From: JAHEME01 sp034435035
GTDB lineage: Bacteria > Chloroflexota > Anaerolineae > Aggregatilineales > UBA3940
Length of the DNA stretch: 64,000 nucleotides
Direction of reading: 5' to 3'
Assembly (NCBI GenBank): GCA_034435035.1
Contig: DAOTXW010000046.1
Coordinates: 18,382-82,381, forward strand
A program made the translations under genes and the position numbers. The notes beneath the pieces are model-generated. The model was not told the origin of the DNA, made no database searches, and saw only the letters and a list, made by a program, of their open reading frames with translations. Shown piece after piece: positions 8,310 through 16,138 of this stretch (position 1 is its first letter; each line of letters starts with the position of its first letter).

Positions 8310-9272
8310 ATGAAAATCGGTGTATTCCTGGCCCTGTGGGGCAACCTGCCATTTGAGCAGGCGCTGGACAAGGCCGCGGCGGCGGGTCTGAGCGCCGTCG
8401 AGATCGGCGCGGGCGGCTACCCCGGCAGCCCGCACTGCCCGGTGGACAGGCTGCTGGAGAGCAAGGCCGAGCGCAGCAAATGGCTGAATGCGATCACCTC
8501 GCGCGGGCTGATGCTCAGTGCGCTGAGCATCCACAACAACCCCACTCACCCGAACAGGGACGTGGCGAAGGAAGCCGACGAGACCTTCCGCAGGGCGGTG
8601 CGGCTGGCTCAGGCGCTGGAAGTGCCGGTGATCAACACGTTCTCCGGGCTGCCCGCCGGTTCTCCCAAAGACACCATGCCCAACTGGGTGACCTGCCCGT
8701 GGCCGCCCGACTTTCTGGAGATGCTGGACTACCAGTGGAACACTGTCACCATCCCGTACTGGAAGGAGGCGGCGAAGTTTGCACAGCAGCACGGGATCAA
8801 AGTGGCCTTCGAGATGCACCCCGGTATGCTGGTCTACAACGTGGAAACGCTGCTGCGGCTGCGGGAGGCCGCCGGCCCGACGCTGGGCTGCAACTTCGAC
8901 CCCAGCCACCTGTGGTGGAACGGGGTGGATCCTGTGGCGGCGATCCGCAAGCTGGGTGAGGCGATCTTCCACATGCACGGCAAAGACGTGGCAGTGGACC
9001 CGCTCAACGTCATGGTCAACGGCTGTAACGACCACAAGCCCTACGGCGAGATCCCGCGCCGATCGTGGACGTTCCGCAGCATCGGCTACGGGCATGACGC
9101 CAAGACATGGAAGGACATCGTCAGCGCCCTGCGGATGGTGGGCTATGACTACGTGATCTCCATCGAGCATGAGGACGCGCTGATGTCGCCGGATGAAGGG
9201 CTGTCCAAGGCCATCGGGGCGCTGAAGGAAGCCCTGATCACGGAGCCGGCGGGCGAGATGTTCTGGGCATAA
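8310..9272 (+). CDS. Sugar phosphate isomerase/epimerase (TIM barrel)
   Basis: A 320-residue AP-endonuclease-2-like TIM barrel. Predicted metal/substrate residues lie in AFEMHPGML, CNFDPSHLWW, FHMHGKDV and ISIEHED. It is a close paralogue of the - strand gene at 17256-18236, with NWVTCPWPPDFL shared and the same spacing of metal motifs. An AAAGGAG site precedes the ATG, 33 bp after the DRL-like gene, so it probably belongs to the GntR-controlled operon. Homologues usually sit beside Gfo/Idh/MocA dehydrogenases and act on keto-sugars or inosose-like compounds. No such dehydrogenase is in this operon; two are in the central block. Confidence 0.8.
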   Translation: MKIGVFLALWGNLPFEQALDKAAAAGLSAVEIGAGGYPGSPHCPVDRLLESKAERSKWLNAITSRGLMLSALSIHNNPTHPNRDVAKEADETFRRAVRLAQALEVPVINTFSGLPAGSPKDTMPNWVTCPWPPDFLEMLDYQWNTVTIPYWKEAAKFAQQHGIKVAFEMHPGMLVYNVETLLRLREAAGPTLGCNFDPSHLWWNGVDPVAAIRKLGEAIFHMHGKDVAVDPLNVMVNGCNDHKPYGEIPRRSWTFRSIGYGHDAKTWKDIVSALRMVGYDYVISIEHEDALMSPDEGLSKAIGALKEALITEPAGEMFWA

Positions 9273-9302
9273 CCGCAGGCTGTCACTGAAGTGAGGGATC
9301 GG

Positions 9303-9327
9303 CAGGGGCGAGGCAATCTCGCCCCTG
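9303..9327 (+). terminator. GC-rich hairpin before the HAD gene
   Basis: Perfect 10-bp arms CAGGGGCGAG / CTCGCCCCTG around a GCAAT loop, 31 bases after the isomerase stop. There is no T-run, so it may be a weak terminator, a processing site or a 3'-end stabiliser between the operon and the HAD gene. Confidence 0.5.
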
Positions 9328-9346
9328 TGCCTGCAGGGGAGCGAGT

Positions 9347-10039
9347 ATGTTGCAAAGACTGGTGTTATTCGACATTGATGGCACGCTGCTGACCACCGGC
9401 GGGGCCGGGACGGCGGCGCTGAAGCGGGCGCTGGAGACCGTCTACGGGACGGCGGGGCCGATCGATGGCTACGACATGGGCGGGCGCACGATCCGCGGGA
9501 TGGTGCGCGATCTGCTGGCTGGCAGCGGGCTGAGCGAGGCGCAGATCGCGGACGGCTTCCGCGAGATGCAGGCCGTCTGGGAAGCCGAACTGCGGCGGCT
9601 GATCCCGCGCTACCCGGTGCGGGCCTTCCCCGGCGCCCGCGAGCTGGTGGCGGCGCTGGCCGCACGCGATGACGTGCTGACCGGCATCCTGACGGCCAAC
9701 ATCGCCGCGACCGCCCGCCTCAAACTGGAGGCCGGCGGCTTTTCGATGGCCGACTTCGCCGCTGGCGCGTATGGAGATGCCTCCGAAGTGCGGGCAGACC
9801 TGGTGCCGGTGGCCGTCGCGGCGGCGGCGGCGCGCACCGGGGTGCACTTCGCCCCGGCGCAGGTCGTGCTGATCGGCGATGCGGTGCTGGATGTCGCCTG
9901 CGCGCGGCAGGCCGGGGCGCGCAGCCTCGCCGTCCTGACCGGCGGCGTCCCGCGGCGGGCGCTGGAAGATGCCGGGGCCGACTACGTGTTCGATGACCTG
10001 CGCGACGGGGCCCTCGTCACGGCGGCGATCCTGGCCTGA
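9347..10039 (+). CDS. HAD-superfamily phosphatase
   Basis: A 230-residue haloacid dehalogenase-like hydrolase of the phosphoglycolate phosphatase/beta-phosphoglucomutase type. Motif I is LFDIDGTLL with D9 and D11. Motif II is in ILTANIA and motif IV in VLIGDAVLD. The helical cap lies at about 15-80. In a sugar operon it may dephosphorylate a dead-end sugar phosphate or phosphoglycolate. It ends 7 bp from the convergent TauE-like gene, so it closes the + strand run. The ribosome site GGGGAGCGAG is acceptable. Confidence 0.8.
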   Translation: MLQRLVLFDIDGTLLTTGGAGTAALKRALETVYGTAGPIDGYDMGGRTIRGMVRDLLAGSGLSEAQIADGFREMQAVWEAELRRLIPRYPVRAFPGARELVAALAARDDVLTGILTANIAATARLKLEAGGFSMADFAAGAYGDASEVRADLVPVAVAAAAARTGVHFAPAQVVLIGDAVLDVACARQAGARSLAVLTGGVPRRALEDAGADYVFDDLRDGALVTAAILA

Positions 10040-10046
10040 ACGCCGC

Positions 10047-10805
10047 TCACAGGGCGATCAGCAGGATGGCGGTCAGCGCCAGCAGGCCGATGATGATCTG
10101 TTCGAACAGCTCGCGGTTCATCCGGTTGGCCAGCCACTTGCCGATGAACACCCCCGCCGGGACGATCGGCAGCAGGAAGGCGATCTCCAGGATGCGCTGC
10201 GCGCTCAGGATGTTGGCGTAGATATAGAATGGAACCTTGACCCAGTTCAGCAGGAAGAAGAACAGGGCCGAAGTTGCGATGAACACCTGCGGGCTGATCT
10301 GCTGCATCAGCAGGTAGATGGTCACCGGCGGGCCGCCGTTCTGCGCCAGTGTGGAAGCGAAACCGGCCACCAGGCCCGCGCCGGTCCCGTGCCAGTTGCG
10401 ATGGTTGTACGTCACCGCACCCAGGATGCGTGTCTCGAACAGCTTGTAGACCACGAAGAGCAGCACGATCACGCCCAGGAGGCGCTTGAGCACCTGCGGC
10501 TGGGACGCGCTGGCCAGGATGATCGCCGTGCCGGCCACCACCCCCAGGAATGCGCCCGGCATCAGCAGCAGCACATATTTGCGCTCCCACTTCTTCCAGT
10601 GTGCCCCGACGGCAAACACATCGGCCAGCATCTGCATGGGCAGCGCCAGCCCGTTGGCCTGAGCGGTCGTCATGGCCAGCGTCAGGATCGGCACGGCGGT
10701 GGCGCCCAGTGTGCCGCCCAGCCCGCCTTTGGACAGCCCGATCAGGAAGCCTACAAAACCCGTCAGGATCAGGTAAAACGTGCGGCTCTCCAGCACAGCT
10801 TCCAC
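10047..10805 (-). CDS. TauE/SafE-family membrane exporter
   Basis: A 252-residue integral membrane protein with about seven to eight hydrophobic helices and the family's start-of-repeat motif GLSKGGLGGTLG. TauE/SafE proteins export small anions such as sulfite, sulfoacetate or organic acids. I place the start at GTG 10805, preceded by AAGGGAT. A longer reading adds a hydrophilic Arg/Pro-rich stretch that overlaps the intergenic hairpin. As the last gene of the - strand block, after the aldehyde oxidoreductase, it could export a carboxylate product. That role is inferred only from position. Confidence 0.8.
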   Translation of the reverse strand: MEAVLESRTFYLILTGFVGFLIGLSKGGLGGTLGATAVPILTLAMTTAQANGLALPMQMLADVFAVGAHWKKWERKYVLLLMPGAFLGVVAGTAIILASASQPQVLKRLLGVIVLLFVVYKLFETRILGAVTYNHRNWHGTGAGLVAGFASTLAQNGGPPVTIYLLMQQISPQVFIATSALFFFLLNWVKVPFYIYANILSAQRILEIAFLLPIVPAGVFIGKWLANRMNRELFEQIIIGLLALTAILLIAL

Positions 10806-10833
10806 GGACGCATCCCTTTCAGGGGTAGGATGA

Positions 10834-10855
10834 GGGGCAGACCGGCGTCTGCCCC
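10834..10855 (-). terminator. Intercistronic hairpin between AOR and TauE-like genes
   Basis: Perfect 8-bp arms GGGGCAGA / TCTGCCCC with a 6-base loop, between the AOR stop and the exporter start. There is no T-run. Confidence 0.4.
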
Positions 10856-10881
10856 CGACGGCAACGAACCGCGGCCCCTGC

Positions 10882-12705
10882 TCAGCGCAGCGGCAGCAGG
10901 ATACCTTCCAGGCCCAGCTCGCGCAGACGCTCCGGGGTCGGGATGCCGGCGGCATCCCAGCCCATCAGGCGGTAGTAGGCATCGAGCATCGGCTCCAGCT
11001 CGACGACCTGCCCGGCCGCCGGGCCGTCGGACATCGGCTGGCTCAGGTTGCGGGCGGGCAGCGTGTCGTGCTGGCGGCTCAGCCCTTCCCGGACGTTAAT
11101 GGCCCGCGCCAGGGTCGAGATACGCTCGCCGACGCGCTCCAGATCGCGCACCGCCGGGTAGTCGAAGCCGGTGGCGGCGGTCACCAGCTGCCACAGCTCC
11201 TTGAGCGACATCCCGTAGGCGGGGAAGACGCACAGGCAGGCGCTGTCCCAGACAGCCTTGTCGGCCTGGCGGTCGCGGAAAAGCTGGGGCTTGCCCTGGA
11301 GGGTCAGCGGGTCGGCGGAGCCGCTGAACAGCTCGCCCAGCGGCGCGCCGCGCAGATGGCAGGCCCCGCGCTCGGAGATGGCATAGGCCAGCGCCGTGCC
11401 CTTGGCGGCGCTGGGATGGTAGCCCGGCATCTCCAGCCCCTTGACGTGCATGGCGAAGGCTTCCGAGCCGGGGCAGCGGGCGGCGATGGCCGCCACGCCC
11501 TGCGCCAGCCATTCCCCGCAGCCCTCCACGCGGGCGATCTTCTCTACCAGAGCCAGCGCCGCGGCGCAGTCGCCGAAGCGCGGCGCGATGCCGTCGAGAT
11601 CGGCCGGGGCGATCAGGCCGCGCTCGGCCAGCTCCATGACGAAGCCGATCACCCCGCCGGTGCTGATGGTATCGAGGCCGTACTCATCGCACCAGGCGCT
11701 CAGCCGGATGACTGCCTCGCGGTCGCCGATGCCGCAGTTGGGGCCCATCGCGTAGACTGTCTCGTACTCCGGCCCCTCGATGACCGTGCCGTCGTCCAGC
11801 GGGCGCGTGTACTTGCCGCAGGCGATGGGGCAGCCGAAGCAGGCATAATCCTTGACCCAGTGATTCGCCCGGAAGGCCGCGCCGGAGACCGCGTCGGCTT
11901 CCTCAAAGCTGCCCTGCTGGAAGTTGCGCGTGGGCAGGGCGCCCATCACGTTGATGATCTCGACGATGTTGGGCGTGCCCTCGCGCTGGAGCAGCGTGAT
12001 CTCGCTGGACATCCGCACGGCGCGGAAGGCAAGCTGCAGGGCGCGCTCGTACTTCTCTTTGTTGAACACCCGGATGGTGTGCGAGCCGCGGGTGACGATG
12101 GCCTTGAGGTTCTTGGAGCCCATCACCGCGCCGACGCCGCCGCGGGCCAGCGCCCGCGTCTCATTGAAAACCCCGGCCAGGTTGCGCCGGCGCTCGCCGG
12201 GCGGGCCGATGACCAGCGACTGCCAGTCATGCCCGAAATCCGCCCACAGGCGGCGGGTTGCCTCCATGATTGTGGTTCCCCACAGGTCGCCGGCGGGGCG
12301 CACGGATACCCGATCGTCGTCGATCGCCAACATGACCGGCTCGCTGGCGGCCCCGGTGATCACCAGCGCATCGTAGCCGGCGTATTTAAGCATCTGGCCC
12401 CAGTAGCCGCCGCAGTACGAATCCAGGTAGGCGCCGGTAGCCGGGCTGCGCGTGGTGCAGCCGAAGCGTCCGGCCGTCGGGGCGGTGGTGCCCGTCAGCG
12501 GGCCGTTATGGAAGATCAGGTGGTTGTCCGGCGACAGCGGATCGACACCGGGAGCCTGCTCCGCTGCCAGCAGCCATGCGCCGAGGCCCTTGCCGCCCAG
12601 GATCAGCGGCATGGCGTCGGCGGGCAGCGGGGTGACCTCGATGGCTCCGCTGGAAAGGTCCACCCGCAGGATGCGGTCGCAATAGCTTCGTTCTTGCAGA
12701 TTCAT
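10882..12705 (-). CDS. Tungsten-dependent aldehyde:ferredoxin oxidoreductase
   Basis: Oxidises an aldehyde to a carboxylic acid and passes electrons to ferredoxin. The protein has 607 residues, typical of AOR-family enzymes. The cluster motif C289-x2-C292-x3-C296 (ACFGCPIACG) plus C490 matches the spacing in Pyrococcus AOR (288, 291, 295, 494), so the [4Fe-4S] cluster should be intact. The N-terminal tungstopterin-binding domain is recognisable (LGGKGLGAWLL, GPLTGTTAPTAGRF). It starts 3 bp after the stop of the aldolase-ferredoxin fusion, so the ferredoxin part of that protein is the probable electron acceptor. Substrate candidates from context are short sugar-derived aldehydes such as glycolaldehyde, lactaldehyde or glyceraldehyde. 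Tungstate transport and cofactor genes are not in the window. Confidence 0.93.
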   Translation of the reverse strand: MNLQERSYCDRILRVDLSSGAIEVTPLPADAMPLILGGKGLGAWLLAAEQAPGVDPLSPDNHLIFHNGPLTGTTAPTAGRFGCTTRSPATGAYLDSYCGGYWGQMLKYAGYDALVITGAASEPVMLAIDDDRVSVRPAGDLWGTTIMEATRRLWADFGHDWQSLVIGPPGERRRNLAGVFNETRALARGGVGAVMGSKNLKAIVTRGSHTIRVFNKEKYERALQLAFRAVRMSSEITLLQREGTPNIVEIINVMGALPTRNFQQGSFEEADAVSGAAFRANHWVKDYACFGCPIACGKYTRPLDDGTVIEGPEYETVYAMGPNCGIGDREAVIRLSAWCDEYGLDTISTGGVIGFVMELAERGLIAPADLDGIAPRFGDCAAALALVEKIARVEGCGEWLAQGVAAIAARCPGSEAFAMHVKGLEMPGYHPSAAKGTALAYAISERGACHLRGAPLGELFSGSADPLTLQGKPQLFRDRQADKAVWDSACLCVFPAYGMSLKELWQLVTAATGFDYPAVRDLERVGERISTLARAINVREGLSRQHDTLPARNLSQPMSDGPAAGQVVELEPMLDAYYRLMGWDAAGIPTPERLRELGLEGILLPLR

Positions 12706-12708
12706 CGG

Positions 12709-14016
12709 TCAGGCTCCCTGGCCCCCGGCAAAGGCCGGGCGCTCGGCCACGAAGATGGCATCGGTGGGGCAGATGCGCGTGCACTCCGGCTCTCCGCCGC
12801 ACAGATCGCACACGACCGGGTACCAGGGGATGGCGTGGCCATCGGCGAAGGTGATGCCGTCGTCGGAATGGACGATCACCTGCGTGGGGCAGATCTTCAC
12901 GCACTCATCGCAGTTCTCGCAGCGGTCGGCCAGCAGCTCGATGGCGCCCGTCTGCGGATGCCAGCGCAGCGCGTCGGTGGGGCATACCTGAATGCATTTC
13001 TCGCACAGCGTACAGAACATCACTTTGTGGTGGCCCCAGCGCGTGCCGGGATCGATGCGCAGGCGGGCCAGGTGCGCGCCGTAGGCTCCGCCATCGTGCG
13101 AGGCGACGCAGGCGGTCACGCACAGCTGGCAGCCGGTGCATTTTGCGGGGTTGGCCTTCAGCCGCAGATGGGCCCAGTCCTCGCCGCGCAGGGCGCGATC
13201 CACCGACCAGCCCCGATGCGCGACGCTGCACAGCTGCTCGATCAGCCGGCGCGGATCGGGCGACTTGGTGACGTTGCGGCCCATCAGGCAGCCGGCTGCG
13301 CCCGCTTCCAGCCCTTCGGCGAACAGTTCCAGCGCGTCGCGCTCGTTGTCGCTGCGAGCGCCGCCCAGCACCAGCACGGGCACGCCGGATACGTCGCACA
13401 GGCGGCGGAAGGAGTCCACATCGCCGGTATAGGGGATCTTGAGAGCATCAGCGCCCAGCTCGACCCCCATACGCGCCCCCAGTGTGAGCAGCTCCACCAG
13501 GTTCGCGCCGGTGACCTGCCCGCCGTAGGCCAGCGGCTCGATGATGCAGGGCAGGCTGGCGCGGTGACATTCGCTGACAAAACGGGCGCACACGTCCACG
13601 CCTGCCGCCTCAATGCGATCGGTGTATCCCAGGAACAGGTAGATCGTGATGGCGCTGGCTCCCAGCGCGAGGGCCTGTTCGGCGGTGATGACCTTCTGGT
13701 GCAGCAGCAGACGCTGCGGCACCGCATTGGCCACGTTGGATGTGCCCAGGCGGGGCATGTTCATCCAGTCGGCCCGCACGATCAACGCCGGGCCATCGCG
13801 CCCCTGGAACAGCGGCGCCAGGCGCAGCGCCTGGCCGGGGCTGAGCAGGATGCCATCCACCCCGCCGGCGATCACCGCCTCGGTGATCGGGCGCAGGTTG
13901 ACGACGTTGGGGGTGACATCGCTCATGTAGCCATGATCGGCGGCGACGCACACGGCGCGCCCATCGCCGTGGCGGTTGAACAGGCGATCCAGGCGGGTTT
14001 GCAGTCCGGGTTGCAT
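12709..14016 (-). CDS. Class I aldolase (DhnA/LsrF type) fused to a four-cluster ferredoxin
   Basis: A 435-residue two-part protein. Residues about 1-275 are a DhnA-type Schiff-base aldolase with the family D27-H28-G29 motif and the predicted catalytic K193 (ALKIPYTG). A glycine-rich phosphate site (GGARSD ... GRNV) follows. Residues about 290-420 carry 16 cysteines for four [4Fe-4S] clusters: C293/296/299/303, C335/338/341/345, C366/369/372/376 and C403/406/412/416. The ferredoxin part resembles AOR and hydrogenase partner subunits. ATG 14016 is chosen for its GAGGAGG site and because the DHG motif then falls at the normal distance. AOR follows 3 bp downstream. The fusion suggests that the aldehyde released by aldol cleavage is oxidised on the spot with electrons entering this protein. 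Confidence 0.88.
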   Translation of the reverse strand: MQPGLQTRLDRLFNRHGDGRAVCVAADHGYMSDVTPNVVNLRPITEAVIAGGVDGILLSPGQALRLAPLFQGRDGPALIVRADWMNMPRLGTSNVANAVPQRLLLHQKVITAEQALALGASAITIYLFLGYTDRIEAAGVDVCARFVSECHRASLPCIIEPLAYGGQVTGANLVELLTLGARMGVELGADALKIPYTGDVDSFRRLCDVSGVPVLVLGGARSDNERDALELFAEGLEAGAAGCLMGRNVTKSPDPRRLIEQLCSVAHRGWSVDRALRGEDWAHLRLKANPAKCTGCQLCVTACVASHDGGAYGAHLARLRIDPGTRWGHHKVMFCTLCEKCIQVCPTDALRWHPQTGAIELLADRCENCDECVKICPTQVIVHSDDGITFADGHAIPWYPVVCDLCGGEPECTRICPTDAIFVAERPAFAGGQGA

Positions 14017-14029
14017 GAGGGCACCTCCT

Positions 14030-14800
14030 CTACGCCGGCAGCCCGGCGGCGGTTGGGTGCACCTGGCTGCGCAGATCGCGCAGACGGGCCTGCACGTCGC
14101 CGGCAAAGACCCGGTGGTCGAGCCACAGGCCGGCGGCCCCGGCCTCCAGCGCCGCGGCGGCGCCGTCGGTCAGGTCTTCCGCTGCGATCCATACGGGCAG
14201 CCCGGCGGCCATAGTCAGGATGGTCGCCAGCGACTTTGCGCCCGGCCAGGGGATTGCGATGCCGTCTGCGCCGCCCTCCAGCGCGTAGGAAGCGCCCAGT
14301 TCGATCGCCTTCTCGCGCAGGACGACGCGCGGCCCGGTCGGGCGCACTTCCACCAGCACCGGCAGCCCGACCGGGGCGGCGTTCAGCGCCAGCTGGACCG
14401 TCGCCCGCAGGCAGGCCGCCTCGATCTCCTCCTCATAGCCGAGCAGGAAGGAGATGACCATGCCGCTGGCGCCCAGATCGAGCGCGTCGGCGGGATCGAG
14501 CAGCGACAGGCGGCTGATATGCTCCGGCGGGAGGACGAAATCAGGGCCGCGCAGGGCGTTGGTCCAGTCGGCCCGCACCAGCAGGGCGGCCTCGCCGCGG
14601 GTGCGGCCCGCCAGCAGGCGGGCCATGCCGGGGCTGGCGACCACGCCATCCAGCAGGGGGAGGGCTGGCTGCAGGGCAGCCCGGTAATCCTCCAGGCCGG
14701 GCAGCGTCCCCAGCGCCAGCCCGGCGCTGGTATCGGCGACCAGACTCCGCCCGTCGGCGGGGCTGAGGAACTCGCGCAATCGGTAGCTCTTGCTGTCCAT
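14030..14800 (-). CDS. Degenerate DhnA-type aldolase homologue, probably non-catalytic
   Basis: A 256-residue protein collinear with the aldolase domain of the next gene (for example RADW.N, GAS.M.I..LLGY, GAD.....P). The catalytic Lys of the GAD-x2-K-IP motif is replaced by A182 (GADGIAIPWPG), the DHG motif is DTS, and the glycine-rich phosphate-binding segments are altered. It is therefore probably a pseudo-enzyme, perhaps a structural or regulatory partner of the active aldolase 13 bp downstream. The start is uncertain: ATG 14800 gives the best alignment, while GTG 14833 would overlap the LarA stop. Confidence 0.7.
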   Translation of the reverse strand: MDSKSYRLREFLSPADGRSLVADTSAGLALGTLPGLEDYRAALQPALPLLDGVVASPGMARLLAGRTRGEAALLVRADWTNALRGPDFVLPPEHISRLSLLDPADALDLGASGMVISFLLGYEEEIEAACLRATVQLALNAAPVGLPVLVEVRPTGPRVVLREKAIELGASYALEGGADGIAIPWPGAKSLATILTMAAGLPVWIAAEDLTDGAAAALEAGAAGLWLDHRVFAGDVQARLRDLRSQVHPTAAGLPA

Positions 14801-14829
14801 AGAGTGCGTCGTCCTTACTCCGGCGGCCG

Positions 14830-16125
14830 TCACTGGGCCGCTGCCTCCACAACCGGCTCACGCAGATAGGGGATGGTCTGCGGGCCTTCCGGGATCACAC
14901 AGAGGCGCGCGCCCGGACCATAGTGCCTGGCCAGCGCCGCAACGGTGCCGCTGATATCCCGGCACGGGGTGAACAGGGCGCGGGCGATCTGCTCATCGCT
15001 CAGGCCGTCGCTGTAGACCAGCACCTCCGCCCGCAGCTGGATCAGCGCCTGGATCTGCACCTGCCACTGGTCCTGCTCGACGAAGCCGGGGCGGGAGATC
15101 ATGTCCAGGACGCCCTGCGGCGAGCCGGCGGCAGCCAGCAGCGCGGCGTAGCGACCGTGATCGGGCAGGCCGTCCTCGCAGGCGGCGGCCATGATGATCG
15201 TCCCCCCCTGCCGGACGATCTGGGCTGCGGCGCTCATCCCTTTCACCGACTGGTACAGGTTTTGGTCCAGGGGATAGCCGCTGTTGGTGGTCAGCACGAT
15301 ATCGTAGGCGGCATCGACCGGGGCCATCGCGTTCTGTTTAACGAATGCGCAGCCCTGCGCGTGGGCGGCCAGCATGTCGCCGGCGAAGATGCCAGTGATC
15401 TGGCGGCGGGCGTTGAGCGTCACGTTGAGCAGGAAGGTGGGGTCGGTGCGCAGCGCGACCTCGCGCATCTCCTCCCAGATCGGGTTGCCCTGCGTGACGC
15501 CCCAGGTGGCCCGCGGGTCGGCGATCAGGCTCAGGCCGTGATTGGAAAAGACGCTCTCCACCCCGGCCAGCGAGGGCAGGATCGCCTTGGGGCCGCCGCT
15601 GAACCCGGCGAAGAAATGCGGCTCGATGAAGCCGGTCAGGATGCGGACATCGGCCTCCAGATACTGCCGGTTGACGCGCACCGGGTTGCCGCGTGCGGTC
15701 GTGCCCAGCGGAACCAGATTAGCGTCGTCGTGGCAGTCGTGCTGAAGGCAGCGATAGTTTTCCACCACGGCCCCGCCGAGCATGGCGCGCAGCTCGGCAT
15801 CGGTCTGGCGCCGGTGCGTGCCCAGCCCGTTGATCAGGGTGATGTCGCCCCGGCGGACGCCCGCCGCCTCCAGCTCGGCCAGCAGCACGGGCAGGATGCG
15901 GTCGTTGGGCGTGGCGCGGGTGATGTCGGTGTGGACGATGGCGACCGTGTCGCCGGGCTTCACCCGGTCGGCCAGGGGCGGGGAGCCGATGGGCTGGCGC
16001 AGCGCCTCGCGCAGAGCCGCAGGCTCGTCCGGCAGCCCCGACACAAAGCGCGGCTCGATGACATCCGCCCCGGCGGGGAGGTTGACTTCCAGGCCCTGAC
16101 GGCCGTAGGCCAGCTTGACGCGCAT
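14830..16125 (-). CDS. LarA-like nickel-pincer racemase/epimerase
   Basis: A 431-residue member of the lactate racemase family, which uses the nickel pincer nucleotide cofactor to invert the alpha-carbon of 2-hydroxy acids. H104 (GTHRR), H170 and K180 (EPHFFAGFSGGPK) and H196 (SNHG) correspond to H108, H174, K184 and H200 of the characterised enzyme, all with the same offset of four. The active site is thus intact. Known family members racemise lactate, malate and phenyllactate, or epimerise D-gluconate at C2. In this operon a sugar-acid or lactate substrate is likely. The cofactor genes larB, larC and larE are not in the window. Confidence 0.88.
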   Translation of the reverse strand: MRVKLAYGRQGLEVNLPAGADVIEPRFVSGLPDEPAALREALRQPIGSPPLADRVKPGDTVAIVHTDITRATPNDRILPVLLAELEAAGVRRGDITLINGLGTHRRQTDAELRAMLGGAVVENYRCLQHDCHDDANLVPLGTTARGNPVRVNRQYLEADVRILTGFIEPHFFAGFSGGPKAILPSLAGVESVFSNHGLSLIADPRATWGVTQGNPIWEEMREVALRTDPTFLLNVTLNARRQITGIFAGDMLAAHAQGCAFVKQNAMAPVDAAYDIVLTTNSGYPLDQNLYQSVKGMSAAAQIVRQGGTIIMAAACEDGLPDHGRYAALLAAAGSPQGVLDMISRPGFVEQDQWQVQIQALIQLRAEVLVYSDGLSDEQIARALFTPCRDISGTVAALARHYGPGARLCVIPEGPQTIPYLREPVVEAAAQ

Positions 16126-16138
16126 GGCAGCCTGTCCT

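Noticed and set aside
14116..14200. Possibility that the degenerate aldolase and the fusion were one gene split by a frameshift
   Set aside because: Each aldolase homologue is complete from its N-terminal strand to its C-terminal helix, and they align with each other along their length, so this is a duplication and not a split gene.
11068..14214. Open frame of about 1,050 codons on the + strand, opposite the AOR and aldolase genes
   Set aside because: It is antisense to clearly recognisable proteins, has no family features and an Ala/Gly/Arg/His/Gln-rich composition typical of antisense reading of GC-rich genes.
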